This document shows, piece after piece, positions 1-6,101 of a DNA stretch of 6,115 bases (position 1 is the stretch's first letter; every line of letters begins with the position of its first letter). The DNA is from Bacteroidales bacterium UBA6267 (GTDB lineage Bacteria > Bacteroidota > Bacteroidia > Bacteroidales > UBA1556): NCBI GenBank assembly GCA_002440745.1, contig DJVB01000037.1, positions 1-6,115 on the forward strand. The letters run 5' to 3'. The position numbers and the translations under genes were made by a program. The notes beneath the pieces were generated by a model that saw only the letters and a program-made list of their open reading frames with translations, did no database searches and was not told the origin of the DNA.

Positions 1-9
1 AAGTGTAGT

Positions 10-195
10 TTACCGAAGGGATACATTTATATTAAATTGAATCACAGTTGGCAAGTCACTTAAACAGTCAATCTGTTTTGAAAATTCACCATAATAAGTA
101 TAACCATTAAATGGTTTATCAACAATCATTTTATCTTGTCCAAATGTATTATTGATTGTAATCAGACCTAAAAATAATATCAATATTTTTCTCAT
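10..195 (-). CDS. Small exported hypothetical protein (61 aa)
   Basis: I do not recognise this protein family. The chosen ATG at 195 gives MRKILILFLGLITINN, a basic N-terminus plus a hydrophobic core, followed by TFGQ and then DK. This is a typical Bacteroidota Sec signal peptide with likely cleavage after Q20, leaving about 41 residues predicted to be periplasmic or secreted. The mature part (Y- and F-rich, one Cys at residue 44) has no motif I can name. A longer version from a GTG at 288 would translate the repeat-rich spacer and lose the N-terminal signal, so I reject it. The gene follows the defence-like operon in the same orientation, after 194 nt of repeats, as a neighbouring cassette would. 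It stops at TAA (10-12). It could be a complete small protein or the N-terminal stub of a longer exported protein broken by a frameshift. The window edge prevents a decision. Confidence 0.55.
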   Translation of the reverse strand: MRKILILFLGLITINNTFGQDKMIVDKPFNGYTYYGEFSKQIDCLSDLPTVIQFNINVSLR

Positions 196-219
196 TTGCA
201 GCGTGTTTATTTTTATGAT

Positions 220-291
220 GCACAACGTTTTGGCGCTTGGTGCAGTGGCGGAATTCGGCCTGTACTGACCGTTAGCGTCAGGGAGCACAAC
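220..291 (-). repeat. Two direct copies of GTTGTGC, 65 nt apart
   Basis: On the minus strand GTTGTGC occurs at 291-285 and again at 226-220. The copies frame a 58-nt GC-rich segment holding two small inverted repeats: CTGAC/GTCAG, and a near-palindrome centred on GAATTC. Each copy resembles an integron core site (G/TTRRRY) except for the T at the fifth position. The copies could mark alternative ends of the upstream cassette's recombination site, or a tiny ORF-less unit. Seven bases is short, so the pairing may be coincidental. Confidence 0.35.
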
Positions 292-305
292 ACTGTCAAT
301 ATACC

Positions 306-325
306 ATCCCGAAAGCTTTCGGGAT
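306..325. repeat. Perfect 20-bp palindrome ATCCCGAAAG/CTTTCGGGAT
   Basis: The ten bases ATCCCGAAAG are followed at once by their exact reverse complement, with a HindIII-like AAGCTT centre. From memory, CCCGAAAGCTTTCGGG palindromes are common as dispersed intergenic repeats in Bacteroidota. No T-run follows on either strand, so it does not look like a standard intrinsic terminator, although as RNA it could still block transcription or protect a 3' end downstream of the operon. Confidence 0.75.
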
Positions 326-382
326 TGAAGCGGGCTACAAACCTTCGCATACCTCTGAAACCCTTATTGGCATTTACACTTT

Positions 383-392
383 GTTGGGTTTA
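383..392 (-). repeat. Downstream border of the operon cassette: TAAACCCAAC, inverse core box
   Basis: On the minus strand TAAACCCAAC is the exact reverse complement of GTTGGGTTTA at the other end of the operon (5994-5985). Its first three bases are the TAA stop codon of the large NTPase gene, and its last seven (ACCCAAC) fit the RYYYAAC inverse core (R'') consensus of integron attC sites. In integron cassettes the R'' box is complementary to the cassette's own first bases, because they meet when the cassette is circular. That is what is seen here. Confidence 0.6.
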
Positions 393-3300
393 GTTATTTA
401 TTATCCAGCATTCTCCTTTTCTAATATCATCCATAACCTTTTTATATTTTGAAAGTAGTTCTTTCCCATCTTTATACTTAACTTTTACATATTCATTCCT
501 GCCGGGCTCTCTTTCCACTTTTATTGGTTCAATTGATTTTACTTGTTGCAAATTCCTTAATAAAGATTTTGTTTGCTTTTCAATGTGTTCAAGGCCTTTT
601 TTATCTACATAAGATAATTCATTCAGAACTGGCTTTACAATAGCTACTACTGAGAGTAATTTTTCTCCATATTCTGTCGCATTAATTTTATCTCCAATAA
701 AAGCATAATAATCCATTATAAAGAAAAGAATAACTATACTATTTGCTTTATTTTCATAGTTTAAATGTTCATCAAAATGCTTTTCTATAATATTAGCAAT
801 TTCAAAAGACTTTTTATATTCTTTCTTCTCCCGATAATAATCTATGAGTGTATTAAATGCATTGAAATCTATTACTTGAAGCTCTTCATTGAAATTCTCA
901 TTTTCTTTAAAAAGTTGAACATATTTTGATAAATATTCAAAGCTTAAAGTTGTATTTCTTTCATTGTATTCTAATATTCCTAATACTTGATAACAATATT
1001 TTAGAGTTTTATCATCTACATCATTGAAATTGATGACTTTCTTTAATAATGTCTTACCAACTTTTAGTTCACTGCTATTAATTGCAAATATTGAGGTTTT
1101 ATATATTAATTCATATTCTTGTAATTCATTATCATACAGAATATTCAGAGAGTACTCTAATAATGAATTGAAATTATCCATAAGATCAAAATCTATTAAA
1201 TTACTAAGAATAAGGAGAAGTTGTGATTCATTAAATTCAGGAATTATATTTTCTTCTGATTTACTAAAATGAATCTGTTTTTCAATAATTAATTTAGATA
1301 GATTATCATATAATGCAGTTCGCTTTGGTAGATCTTTTCCGTAACTGATATCTATTAATAAGTTAAATATCACAAGGTTTTCATTAGATGAGTATTGTAA
1401 ACCTTGCTCAAATATTGAATTTGCATTGTTAGTTTTTTCTTTGTCATTTTGATAAATTATACCTAATCTATAATAAATCCAACTAAATAATTTTTCTTGC
1501 TCATTTATTTTTTCTGACTGTTCTTTGATGTAGTTAATTGCATCTGAGTAAATATGTTCTATTTCTTCTATATTATATTGCGTAGGTGAATTAATTAATA
1601 ATTCGCCTTTATTTACCATCGTATTTATAACTATTTGGGGTATTGTACCATTTTGTATAATTTCATCAAAATAGGTTAAGGCCTTTTCATTGTTATTTAA
1701 TTTATAGTAGTTAGCGCCAATATAGAACAACTGCCAAAAATACAATTCTTCCGACACTTTTTCCTTTATAGGTTTTTCAATTAAATATTGATTTGATAAT
1801 TCATGATTACCTAATAAATAATATGATTTCCCAATATAATATTTTGCTGTATTTGAAAAAGTTCCTACTTGTTCATTTTGTAAGCTTTGTTTTAAATAAT
1901 CAATTCCTTCGATTAAATTATTTTCATTAATTTCGATAATTCCAAGCTTATAATAAGCATGACTGTTCTTTTTTTGAAAATCTATTATATTTTCTTTATT
2001 GTTTAAATTAAAATTAATCGCATTCAGATATGCTTCTTTGATTGTAGTATAATCATAATTTTCATGTAGATAGAAATAACTTTCAGCTCTGTTAATAAGA
2101 GCAAAGCTTTTTGTATCTGCAAAGGGGCAATTGTTAATTAAATCTTCAAAATATTCAATAGCCACGTCGTATTTTCCTAAACTGAAAAAATTATACCCAA
2201 CATAGAATTTTTGCCAAAAAAACGTTGTTGGTCTTGCTTGCTGGTCGATTTTATTTTCAAGAAGATAAACATTTGATTTTTCATAATCTTTTTTAAGGTG
2301 ATATGCTTTTCCTATATAGTAAAAGACTAAGTCTTGGAAATTATTTTGAGGCTCACTTTTATTATACTCCAACAAATATGCAATACCTTCATCGTATAGT
2401 TGATTGTCGATTTTTTCTAACCCTAATTCATAAAAGCCCCTTTTTTCTATTTCTACCTTTTCAATCCATTCATCAGACAGACTAAGTTCAACAACCTTAT
2501 TTTTAATTTTTAAATTATCTTTTTTTGTTTTAGACGCTGTGATACCGTATAAGTAAAATTGATTTATTTCCTCGTCCGTAATTTCATCTATATCACCTTT
2601 TTTTAACTTTATCAATGCTTTGCGGACTTCTGTTTTATCTTTTACGATGTCTCTAATATGGTCAATTGGCGGATTTTTGAAATTAGTCAAGTAAAAATCA
2701 TTTATTGCTTTATCTACTGCGGCTTTGGTAATCTCATTGCCCGCAATGAATTCATCTTCGATTATTGATAAAATCTCAAAAGACATTCTTGGATTACCTT
2801 GTAACCAATCATAAATATATTCCTTTATTTCATTGTCCACAACAAGATCGCTTTTGTTAAATAATTCAAGGAATTCAGTTTGATTGAAATCTTCTAAATA
2901 AATTGGAATTGCGATATTGAAAGGTGAATTTTCTTTTGTTTTGATTAATTTTTCAGGGTCAATAACTCCTGAAAGGACGTAAGTAATGCGTTTTAGAACA
3001 GGATATGTTTCGTTAATAAAATATGTTTTGCGAATTTGTCCAAAAATATCATCAGAAAATGAATGTTTTCTTAAATCATCAACTTCATCTAAAAATACAA
3101 CTAAATTGCCTTTGTGTTTTTTTAAAATTTCACGTATTTCATTTTGATATTCTTCTGTAGCATTATTTGTAGAAGTTTGGCGCATTAACTCAATTTGCTT
3201 TTTAGCTTCTTGGAATGTTTCAAGGTCTTCATTTGAATTTAATATCTGATTAACAATATATCTAAAACAGTCCTGTGCTGTTTCAAACTTATTTGTTATA

Positions 3301-3515
3301 TCAATATAGACATACCTATTTGTTTCGTTTTGTAAGGCCCTTTTTGTTTGAATTAATAGATTTGTTTTACCCATTTGACGTGCAACCGAAATGTATGCAG
3401 GCTTTGACATACGTAGAATAACTTCTTTTAGTTTTCTATCTGCGTCCCTTAGAACATATAATTCATCAGGTATAATTGCCGAACTATATAATTTTTTTTC
3501 TTTCATACTAAACAT
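390..3515 (-). CDS. AAA_35-like P-loop NTPase with long TPR array (Avs/STAND-like putative sensor subunit, 1041 aa)
   Basis: This is the likely sensor/switch ATPase of the system. Residues 10-60 follow the AAA_35-like pattern (YVLRDADRKL, then SVARQMGKTNLL with Walker A Lys50-Thr51). The first Walker Gly is replaced by Val44, which I recall as normal for RQMGK[ST] families. Walker B is VVFLDEVDDL (Asp143-Glu144), a possible sensor is YVLSG (179-183), and GNPR (240-243) resembles the STAND/AAA GxP motif. Residues ~260-355 look like a small helical or winged-helix region. From ~360 to ~960 the protein is helical TPR-type repeats, including a 160-residue duplicated module (399-550 and 559-710). 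The tail (1005-1041) is basic and ends GECWIIN. The start is uncertain. The ATG at 3515 overlaps the protease gene by 8 nt, copying the upstream junction; the ATG at 3506 is the alternative. A TTG at 3563 is rejected because it would give a 56-nt overlap. I see no separate effector domain. Confidence 0.85.
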   Translation of the reverse strand: MFSMKEKKLYSSAIIPDELYVLRDADRKLKEVILRMSKPAYISVARQMGKTNLLIQTKRALQNETNRYVYIDITNKFETAQDCFRYIVNQILNSNEDLETFQEAKKQIELMRQTSTNNATEEYQNEIREILKKHKGNLVVFLDEVDDLRKHSFSDDIFGQIRKTYFINETYPVLKRITYVLSGVIDPEKLIKTKENSPFNIAIPIYLEDFNQTEFLELFNKSDLVVDNEIKEYIYDWLQGNPRMSFEILSIIEDEFIAGNEITKAAVDKAINDFYLTNFKNPPIDHIRDIVKDKTEVRKALIKLKKGDIDEITDEEINQFYLYGITASKTKKDNLKIKNKVVELSLSDEWIEKVEIEKRGFYELGLEKIDNQLYDEGIAYLLEYNKSEPQNNFQDLVFYYIGKAYHLKKDYEKSNVYLLENKIDQQARPTTFFWQKFYVGYNFFSLGKYDVAIEYFEDLINNCPFADTKSFALINRAESYFYLHENYDYTTIKEAYLNAINFNLNNKENIIDFQKKNSHAYYKLGIIEINENNLIEGIDYLKQSLQNEQVGTFSNTAKYYIGKSYYLLGNHELSNQYLIEKPIKEKVSEELYFWQLFYIGANYYKLNNNEKALTYFDEIIQNGTIPQIVINTMVNKGELLINSPTQYNIEEIEHIYSDAINYIKEQSEKINEQEKLFSWIYYRLGIIYQNDKEKTNNANSIFEQGLQYSSNENLVIFNLLIDISYGKDLPKRTALYDNLSKLIIEKQIHFSKSEENIIPEFNESQLLLILSNLIDFDLMDNFNSLLEYSLNILYDNELQEYELIYKTSIFAINSSELKVGKTLLKKVINFNDVDDKTLKYCYQVLGILEYNERNTTLSFEYLSKYVQLFKENENFNEELQVIDFNAFNTLIDYYREKKEYKKSFEIANIIEKHFDEHLNYENKANSIVILFFIMDYYAFIGDKINATEYGEKLLSVVAIVKPVLNELSYVDKKGLEHIEKQTKSLLRNLQQVKSIEPIKVEREPGRNEYVKVKYKDGKELLSKYKKVMDDIRKGECWIINN
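1386..1841 (-). repeat. TPR module copy B (residues 559-710 of the large NTPase)
   Basis: This encodes the second copy of a roughly 160-residue repeat. Anchors lie 160-161 residues after their partners in copy A: YYIGKSYYL (559), FWQLFYIG (593), AINY (659), YYRLGIIYQN (681) and EQGLQ (703). The alignment is almost gap-free. A third, faded copy may follow, since LGILEYNERN at 845 matches LGIIEINENN at 524 with a 321-residue shift. Confidence 0.75.
1866..2321 (-). repeat. TPR module copy A (residues 399-550 of the large NTPase)
   Basis: This encodes the first copy of the repeat, with anchors YYIGKAYHL (399), FWQKFYVG (433), AINF (499), YYKLGIIEIN (521) and KQSLQ (542). By eye about 40% of residues match copy B over the first 64 positions. 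Each copy spans several TPR-like helix pairs, so the duplicated unit is larger than a single 34-residue TPR. Confidence 0.75.
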
Positions 3516-4944
3516 ACTCTGTTTTAACAGTTTCAATTGCAGTTTCAATACTGCATTTATCAATAAGTATTAGTTCAATAACCCTTTTTATTGTGTTTGG
3601 AATACCGTTGCTTATATCTATCATTTTTTGTTTTGTGTTACTTGAAACACTAAAATTCAAGTTCTTCTCTAATAAAATTATTAATGAATTTAACTCATCA
3701 TTTGTCCAAAGTTCAAGTTTTTTAAAGTGGAAATGTTTAACTGCTTTTTGTTTATCAATTAGACAATCATTTAACTCATTTATAAAATTATCGGGATTAA
3801 TTCTTGTAGAAACAATCCATTTAATTTGATTAATACCATTGTTGGTATTTGAAAACTTTTCTGAAATCTTGATAAAACCCGATAAAAATGCCGAAAAAAT
3901 TTCTTCATTCTTAATTGGAACTTCGTCAACTGAAATTATTAATAGTTCTTGATTTGTTATTTTTTGTAAATTCAAAGCAATTCTATCATATATATTACAA
4001 TTTTCAACAGGTTTCTCAATTTCTTTTTGATTAATAATTTCCTTATTAATAATTTGAAAGTATTCTTCAATATTGTCCTTGGGTGATGTTGTTAAATCTA
4101 TCGGAATAAAATTTTGATGGCCAATTTTTAAATTTCTATTAATAAGAAGTGTCTTTCCTACGCCTGGTTCGCCGTTAATCCAAATATTTTTTGGTGATTT
4201 TAAAGCACTATTAAACAAAGCATCAATAGCCCGTTTTAAATAATGTCTTTCTAATTCAGAATTATAGCTTGTAAAAGAAAAGGAATAATCTGAAATAATT
4301 TCATCAAAATAATCTTCAAATAATGATGGTAATCCATTTGAAATAATTAGTTTGTCAAAAACGCTTATATGAAATGCACAAACAGTATTATAAGCTCCGT
4401 CAGGTGCTTTTAAGGCAGTTAATATGCCTACAATAGAAATATTTTCATTGTTTTCAAAGAATATCCCTGATCCGGAAAACCCCTTAATTGTATCAGGAGT
4501 GCTTTTATCAAATGTGATTTGAGTGTTTGAAAACTCAACATCAGAATGATATTCATTGCGAAAAGAAATTTTCCCTGATAAAATCTGGCTTTCGCCCTTT
4601 AAAAGATGTGGAAATCCAAATAATTGAATTGGAAGGTCTTTTTGGGGATTAGTAAATTGTGATAATTCAATTTCAGTTAATTTATCAATTTGAATTACTG
4701 CAATATCTAATTCATTGTCTAATAAAACTTGATGAATGACTATCGGGTTCGTGTCAGCAATATTTCTAGATGTTATTGAAATTTTTGCATTATCAATAAT
4801 CTCATTTTCTGTCAAACAATGTTTAGCTGTAAAAATAAATGTGTAATCTGAATTATTGGGCTGAATAATGCAACCACTTCCACTAATTCCGTTACTGTTT
4901 ATTTTAACAGCAATTTGCTCGTATTTTTGTTCAATTTTAATCAC
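3508..4944 (-). CDS. Trypsin-like serine protease fused to P-loop NTPase (Avs1B-like, 478 aa)
   Basis: The N-terminal ~200 residues are a chymotrypsin-fold protease. The nucleophile motif is GFSGSG with Ser157, the catalytic His is in FTAKHC (His42), and the acid is in NELDIAVI (Asp80), so the triad appears intact. No signal peptide is visible, so it should act in the cytoplasm. A linker (~205-250) leads to an ATPase domain with Walker A GEPGVGKT (258-265), Walker B LLIISVDE (Asp340-Glu341), a WIVSTR strand that may be sensor 1 (376-381), and a GIPNTIKR motif (447-454) like the GxP of STAND/AAA proteins. The start is GTG at 4944. The preceding in-frame codon is TAA and no earlier start exists, so GTG is well forced. 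It overlaps the MBL gene by 8 nt (GTGATTAA), and its TAG stop overlaps the next gene, implying translational coupling. It is probably the regulated protease that passes an activation signal by cleavage; its substrate is unknown. Confidence 0.88.
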   Translation of the reverse strand: MIKIEQKYEQIAVKINSNGISGSGCIIQPNNSDYTFIFTAKHCLTENEIIDNAKISITSRNIADTNPIVIHQVLLDNELDIAVIQIDKLTEIELSQFTNPQKDLPIQLFGFPHLLKGESQILSGKISFRNEYHSDVEFSNTQITFDKSTPDTIKGFSGSGIFFENNENISIVGILTALKAPDGAYNTVCAFHISVFDKLIISNGLPSLFEDYFDEIISDYSFSFTSYNSELERHYLKRAIDALFNSALKSPKNIWINGEPGVGKTLLINRNLKIGHQNFIPIDLTTSPKDNIEEYFQIINKEIINQKEIEKPVENCNIYDRIALNLQKITNQELLIISVDEVPIKNEEIFSAFLSGFIKISEKFSNTNNGINQIKWIVSTRINPDNFINELNDCLIDKQKAVKHFHFKKLELWTNDELNSLIILLEKNLNFSVSSNTKQKMIDISNGIPNTIKRVIELILIDKCSIETAIETVKTEYV

Positions 4945-5974
4945 TTAGCTTGATTGTATAGTCGTTTTCTTCCGTTAAATATTTTAATTCAAAATTATAG
5001 TCTGAGAAATCCTGCTGAGAAAAGATGTTTTGAGTGATTTCGTTTTTATAATTAAAATGTAAAAACACTTTTTCTTTTCTGTGCGCAACAATTCTTGCCA
5101 AACATTCTTTAAAAGGCAAGCCATTACTGCCATTTGTAGAAATTATAAAATCTTTACAATCTATAATTTCTAATAGAGAAGGACTTATACCATAGGTGCT
5201 ACCATGATGTGAAACCTTTACGCTATCTAATTTACATTTATTAGTTTCATTATATCCTAATTTACGCAAATTGGCTTCAATAACAGAAGGATAAGCATCA
5301 CCCATCAGCATAATACTTTTCTTATCGTAGTTTAAAATAAATGCTATACTAGTTTTGTTTGCCAATGTTCCATTCTCTGTGTATTTTATCTTTAAAAGTT
5401 CATTTATCGGTTTATCAAAATCACTCGCTTTTGACATTTGCAACTGCTTTTCAGTTTCTAAATTCCATTCAACAAGGAAATTGTCTAAATCACTTACATC
5501 AGGCGAAAGAATTGTAATTTTAACGTTTCCAAAATTAGAGGTTTTACCCGCCTTTATTAACTCATTTGATGATAACCCAATATTCTTTAAATTCTTTTCT
5601 AGAGATATTCCTTGCGTTATACTTAATTCTAAATTATCGGGGTCATCTAATAAAATTTCAGGTATATGTGTGCTAGGCTGAGTTAAATTTGAATTAATTA
5701 TTTCCCCATTATTGAACCAAATTTTTTTGAAAACATTCTGTTTTCTTTCTTTATCGTCTAAATATTGTATCAGACCGCCAATATGGTCTTCGTCTGTATG
5801 AGTAAGAACTAACAAATCAAATTTATCTGTTTTATCAATTTCTGATTTAAGAATACCCTTTGAATACGCTCTTTTAGTTCCAGTATCAACCAAAATATTG
5901 AAATCATCGTCAATACAATTAACCATAATTGCATCACCTTGAAAAACTGGTAATATTTTTAGTTCAATGCACAT
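4937..5974 (-). CDS. ComEC/Rec2-type metallo-beta-lactamase-fold hydrolase (Avs1A-like, 345 aa)
   Basis: This is a single-domain MBL-fold protein, probably a metal-dependent nuclease or phosphodiesterase and the candidate effector of the operon. Motifs in order are ILVDTGT (27-33), THTDEDHIGG (58-67), NKTSIAFIL (206-214), LMGDA (223-227), VSHHGS (254-259) and ISTNG (278-282). The metal motif is H59-x-D61-x-D63-H64, so the second His of classical HxHxDH is Asp. This substitution and the SHHGS motif are, as I recall, usual in ComEC/Rec2-like and conflict-system MBLs, so I expect an active enzyme. No signal peptide or membrane helix is present, unlike full ComEC, which suggests a soluble cytoplasmic role. 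ATG at 5974 lies 13 nt after the GTTGGGT core box. The leader is A-rich with no Shine-Dalgarno, and no promoter is visible between box and start. Being first in the operon, it depends on transcription entering from upstream. Confidence 0.88.
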   Translation of the reverse strand: MCIELKILPVFQGDAIMVNCIDDDFNILVDTGTKRAYSKGILKSEIDKTDKFDLLVLTHTDEDHIGGLIQYLDDKERKQNVFKKIWFNNGEIINSNLTQPSTHIPEILLDDPDNLELSITQGISLEKNLKNIGLSSNELIKAGKTSNFGNVKITILSPDVSDLDNFLVEWNLETEKQLQMSKASDFDKPINELLKIKYTENGTLANKTSIAFILNYDKKSIMLMGDAYPSVIEANLRKLGYNETNKCKLDSVKVSHHGSTYGISPSLLEIIDCKDFIISTNGSNGLPFKECLARIVAHRKEKVFLHFNYKNEITQNIFSQQDFSDYNFELKYLTEENDYTIKLSD

Positions 5975-5984
5975 TTTCTATAAT

Positions 5985-5994
5985 TAAACCCAAC
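5985..5994 (-). repeat. Upstream border of the operon cassette: GTTGGGTTTA, core box
   Basis: On the minus strand GTTGGGT (5994-5988) fits the GTTRRRY core-site consensus at which integron integrases cut (G/TT). The full 10 bases are exactly repeated in inverted form at the operon's other end (392-383). Everything between is the three-gene operon plus 10 nt of leader before the first ATG. There is no target-site duplication outside the two copies, which argues against a simple transposon. Confidence 0.6.
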
Positions 5995-6029
5995 GGCCGG
6001 GGGTGTGGCGAGTGTGGGAGAGCGTGTTA

Positions 6030-6053
6030 CGTTTTCGTCCCCCGACGAAAACG
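6030..6053. repeat. 10-bp stem hairpin with CCCC/GGGG loop
   Basis: CGTTTTCGTC (6030-6039) and GACGAAAACG (6044-6053) are exact reverse complements separated by CCCC. It is the strongest hairpin in the right flank. On the minus strand it lies about 55-80 nt upstream of the MBL start, so it could affect transcription entering the operon, but it lacks a T-tract. Confidence 0.75.
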
Positions 6054-6074
6054 CCCGAGCGGGCGAAACCGCTC
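6052..6074. repeat. Two mutually exclusive hairpins (CGCCCG/CGGGCG or GAGCGG/CCGCTC)
   Basis: CGCCCG (6052-6057) can pair with CGGGCG (6060-6065). Alternatively GAGCGG (6057-6062) pairs with CCGCTC (6069-6074) around a six-base loop. Both share bases, so only one can form at a time. They sit in the centre of the attC-like repeat. Confidence 0.5.
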
Positions 6075-6081
6075 CGAAGTT

Positions 6082-6101
6082 CCAATGTCAACCCACATTG
6101 G
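6082..6101. repeat. 7-bp stem hairpin CCAATGT/ACATTGG
   Basis: CCAATGT (6082-6088) and ACATTGG (6095-6101) are exact reverse complements around a CAACCC loop, directly inside the outer arm of the attC-like structure. A TTGACA string on the minus strand falls in this hairpin, but no -10 element follows at suitable spacing. Confidence 0.65.

Larger units (their letters stand above)
196..389 (-). other. Repeat-rich non-coding spacer, possible attC/cassette junction
   Basis: This 194-nt stretch has no credible gene. Read on the minus strand it starts with ACCCAAC (389-383), which fits the RYYYAAC inverse core consensus and touches the stop codon of the large NTPase gene. It then holds an AAACCC/GGGTTT inverted pair (358-363 and 386-391), a perfect 20-bp palindrome (306-325), two copies of GTTGTGC (291-285 and 226-220), a CTGAC/GTCAG hairpin (264-280), and a near-palindrome around GAATTC (248-261). 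The small exported protein starts 24 nt after the second GTTGTGC. By position this should be the attC of the operon cassette. However, I cannot find convincing paired L boxes, and GTTGTGC breaks the GTTRRRY consensus at one position. The attC reading here is therefore weaker than at the right flank. Confidence 0.4.

Noticed and set aside
10..288. Longer 92-residue version of the small exported protein starting at GTG 288
   Set aside because: It would translate the GC-rich repeat spacer and bury the signal peptide inside the protein; the ATG at 195 gives a proper N-terminal signal.
306..325. Intrinsic terminator for the operon
   Set aside because: The stem is perfect but no T-tract follows on either strand, so a dispersed repeat is the safer call.
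220..389. CRISPR array
   Set aside because: There are only two 7-base copies and no regular repeat-spacer pattern; no cas gene is present.
196..393. Plus-strand open frame of 65 codons
   Set aside because: It runs through the palindromes and repeats of the intergenic spacer and has no recognisable domain.
1024..1272. Plus-strand open frame antisense to the large NTPase gene
   Set aside because: It is a shadow of a well-supported gene with low-complexity translation; the same applies to 2303-2485 and 3391-3573.
390..3563. Longer start (TTG at 3563) for the large NTPase
   Set aside because: It needs a rare start codon and a 56-nt overlap with the protease gene, and adds residues outside the recognisable domain; the ATGs at 3515 and 3506 fit better.
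5355..5681. Plus-strand open frame of 108 codons antisense to the MBL gene
   Set aside because: The MBL motifs on the opposite strand are clear and this translation shows no domain; 3593-3829 is likewise a shadow of the protease-NTPase gene.
383..5994. Transposon or insertion sequence with 10-bp terminal inverted repeats
   Set aside because: No transposase or recombinase gene lies between the repeats, there is no target-site duplication outside them, and the repeats match cassette core-site consensus instead.
6084..6094. TTGACA as a -35 promoter element for the operon (minus strand)
   Set aside because: It lies inside a hairpin and no TATAAT-like or TAnnTTTG element follows at suitable spacing in the GC-rich sequence downstream.
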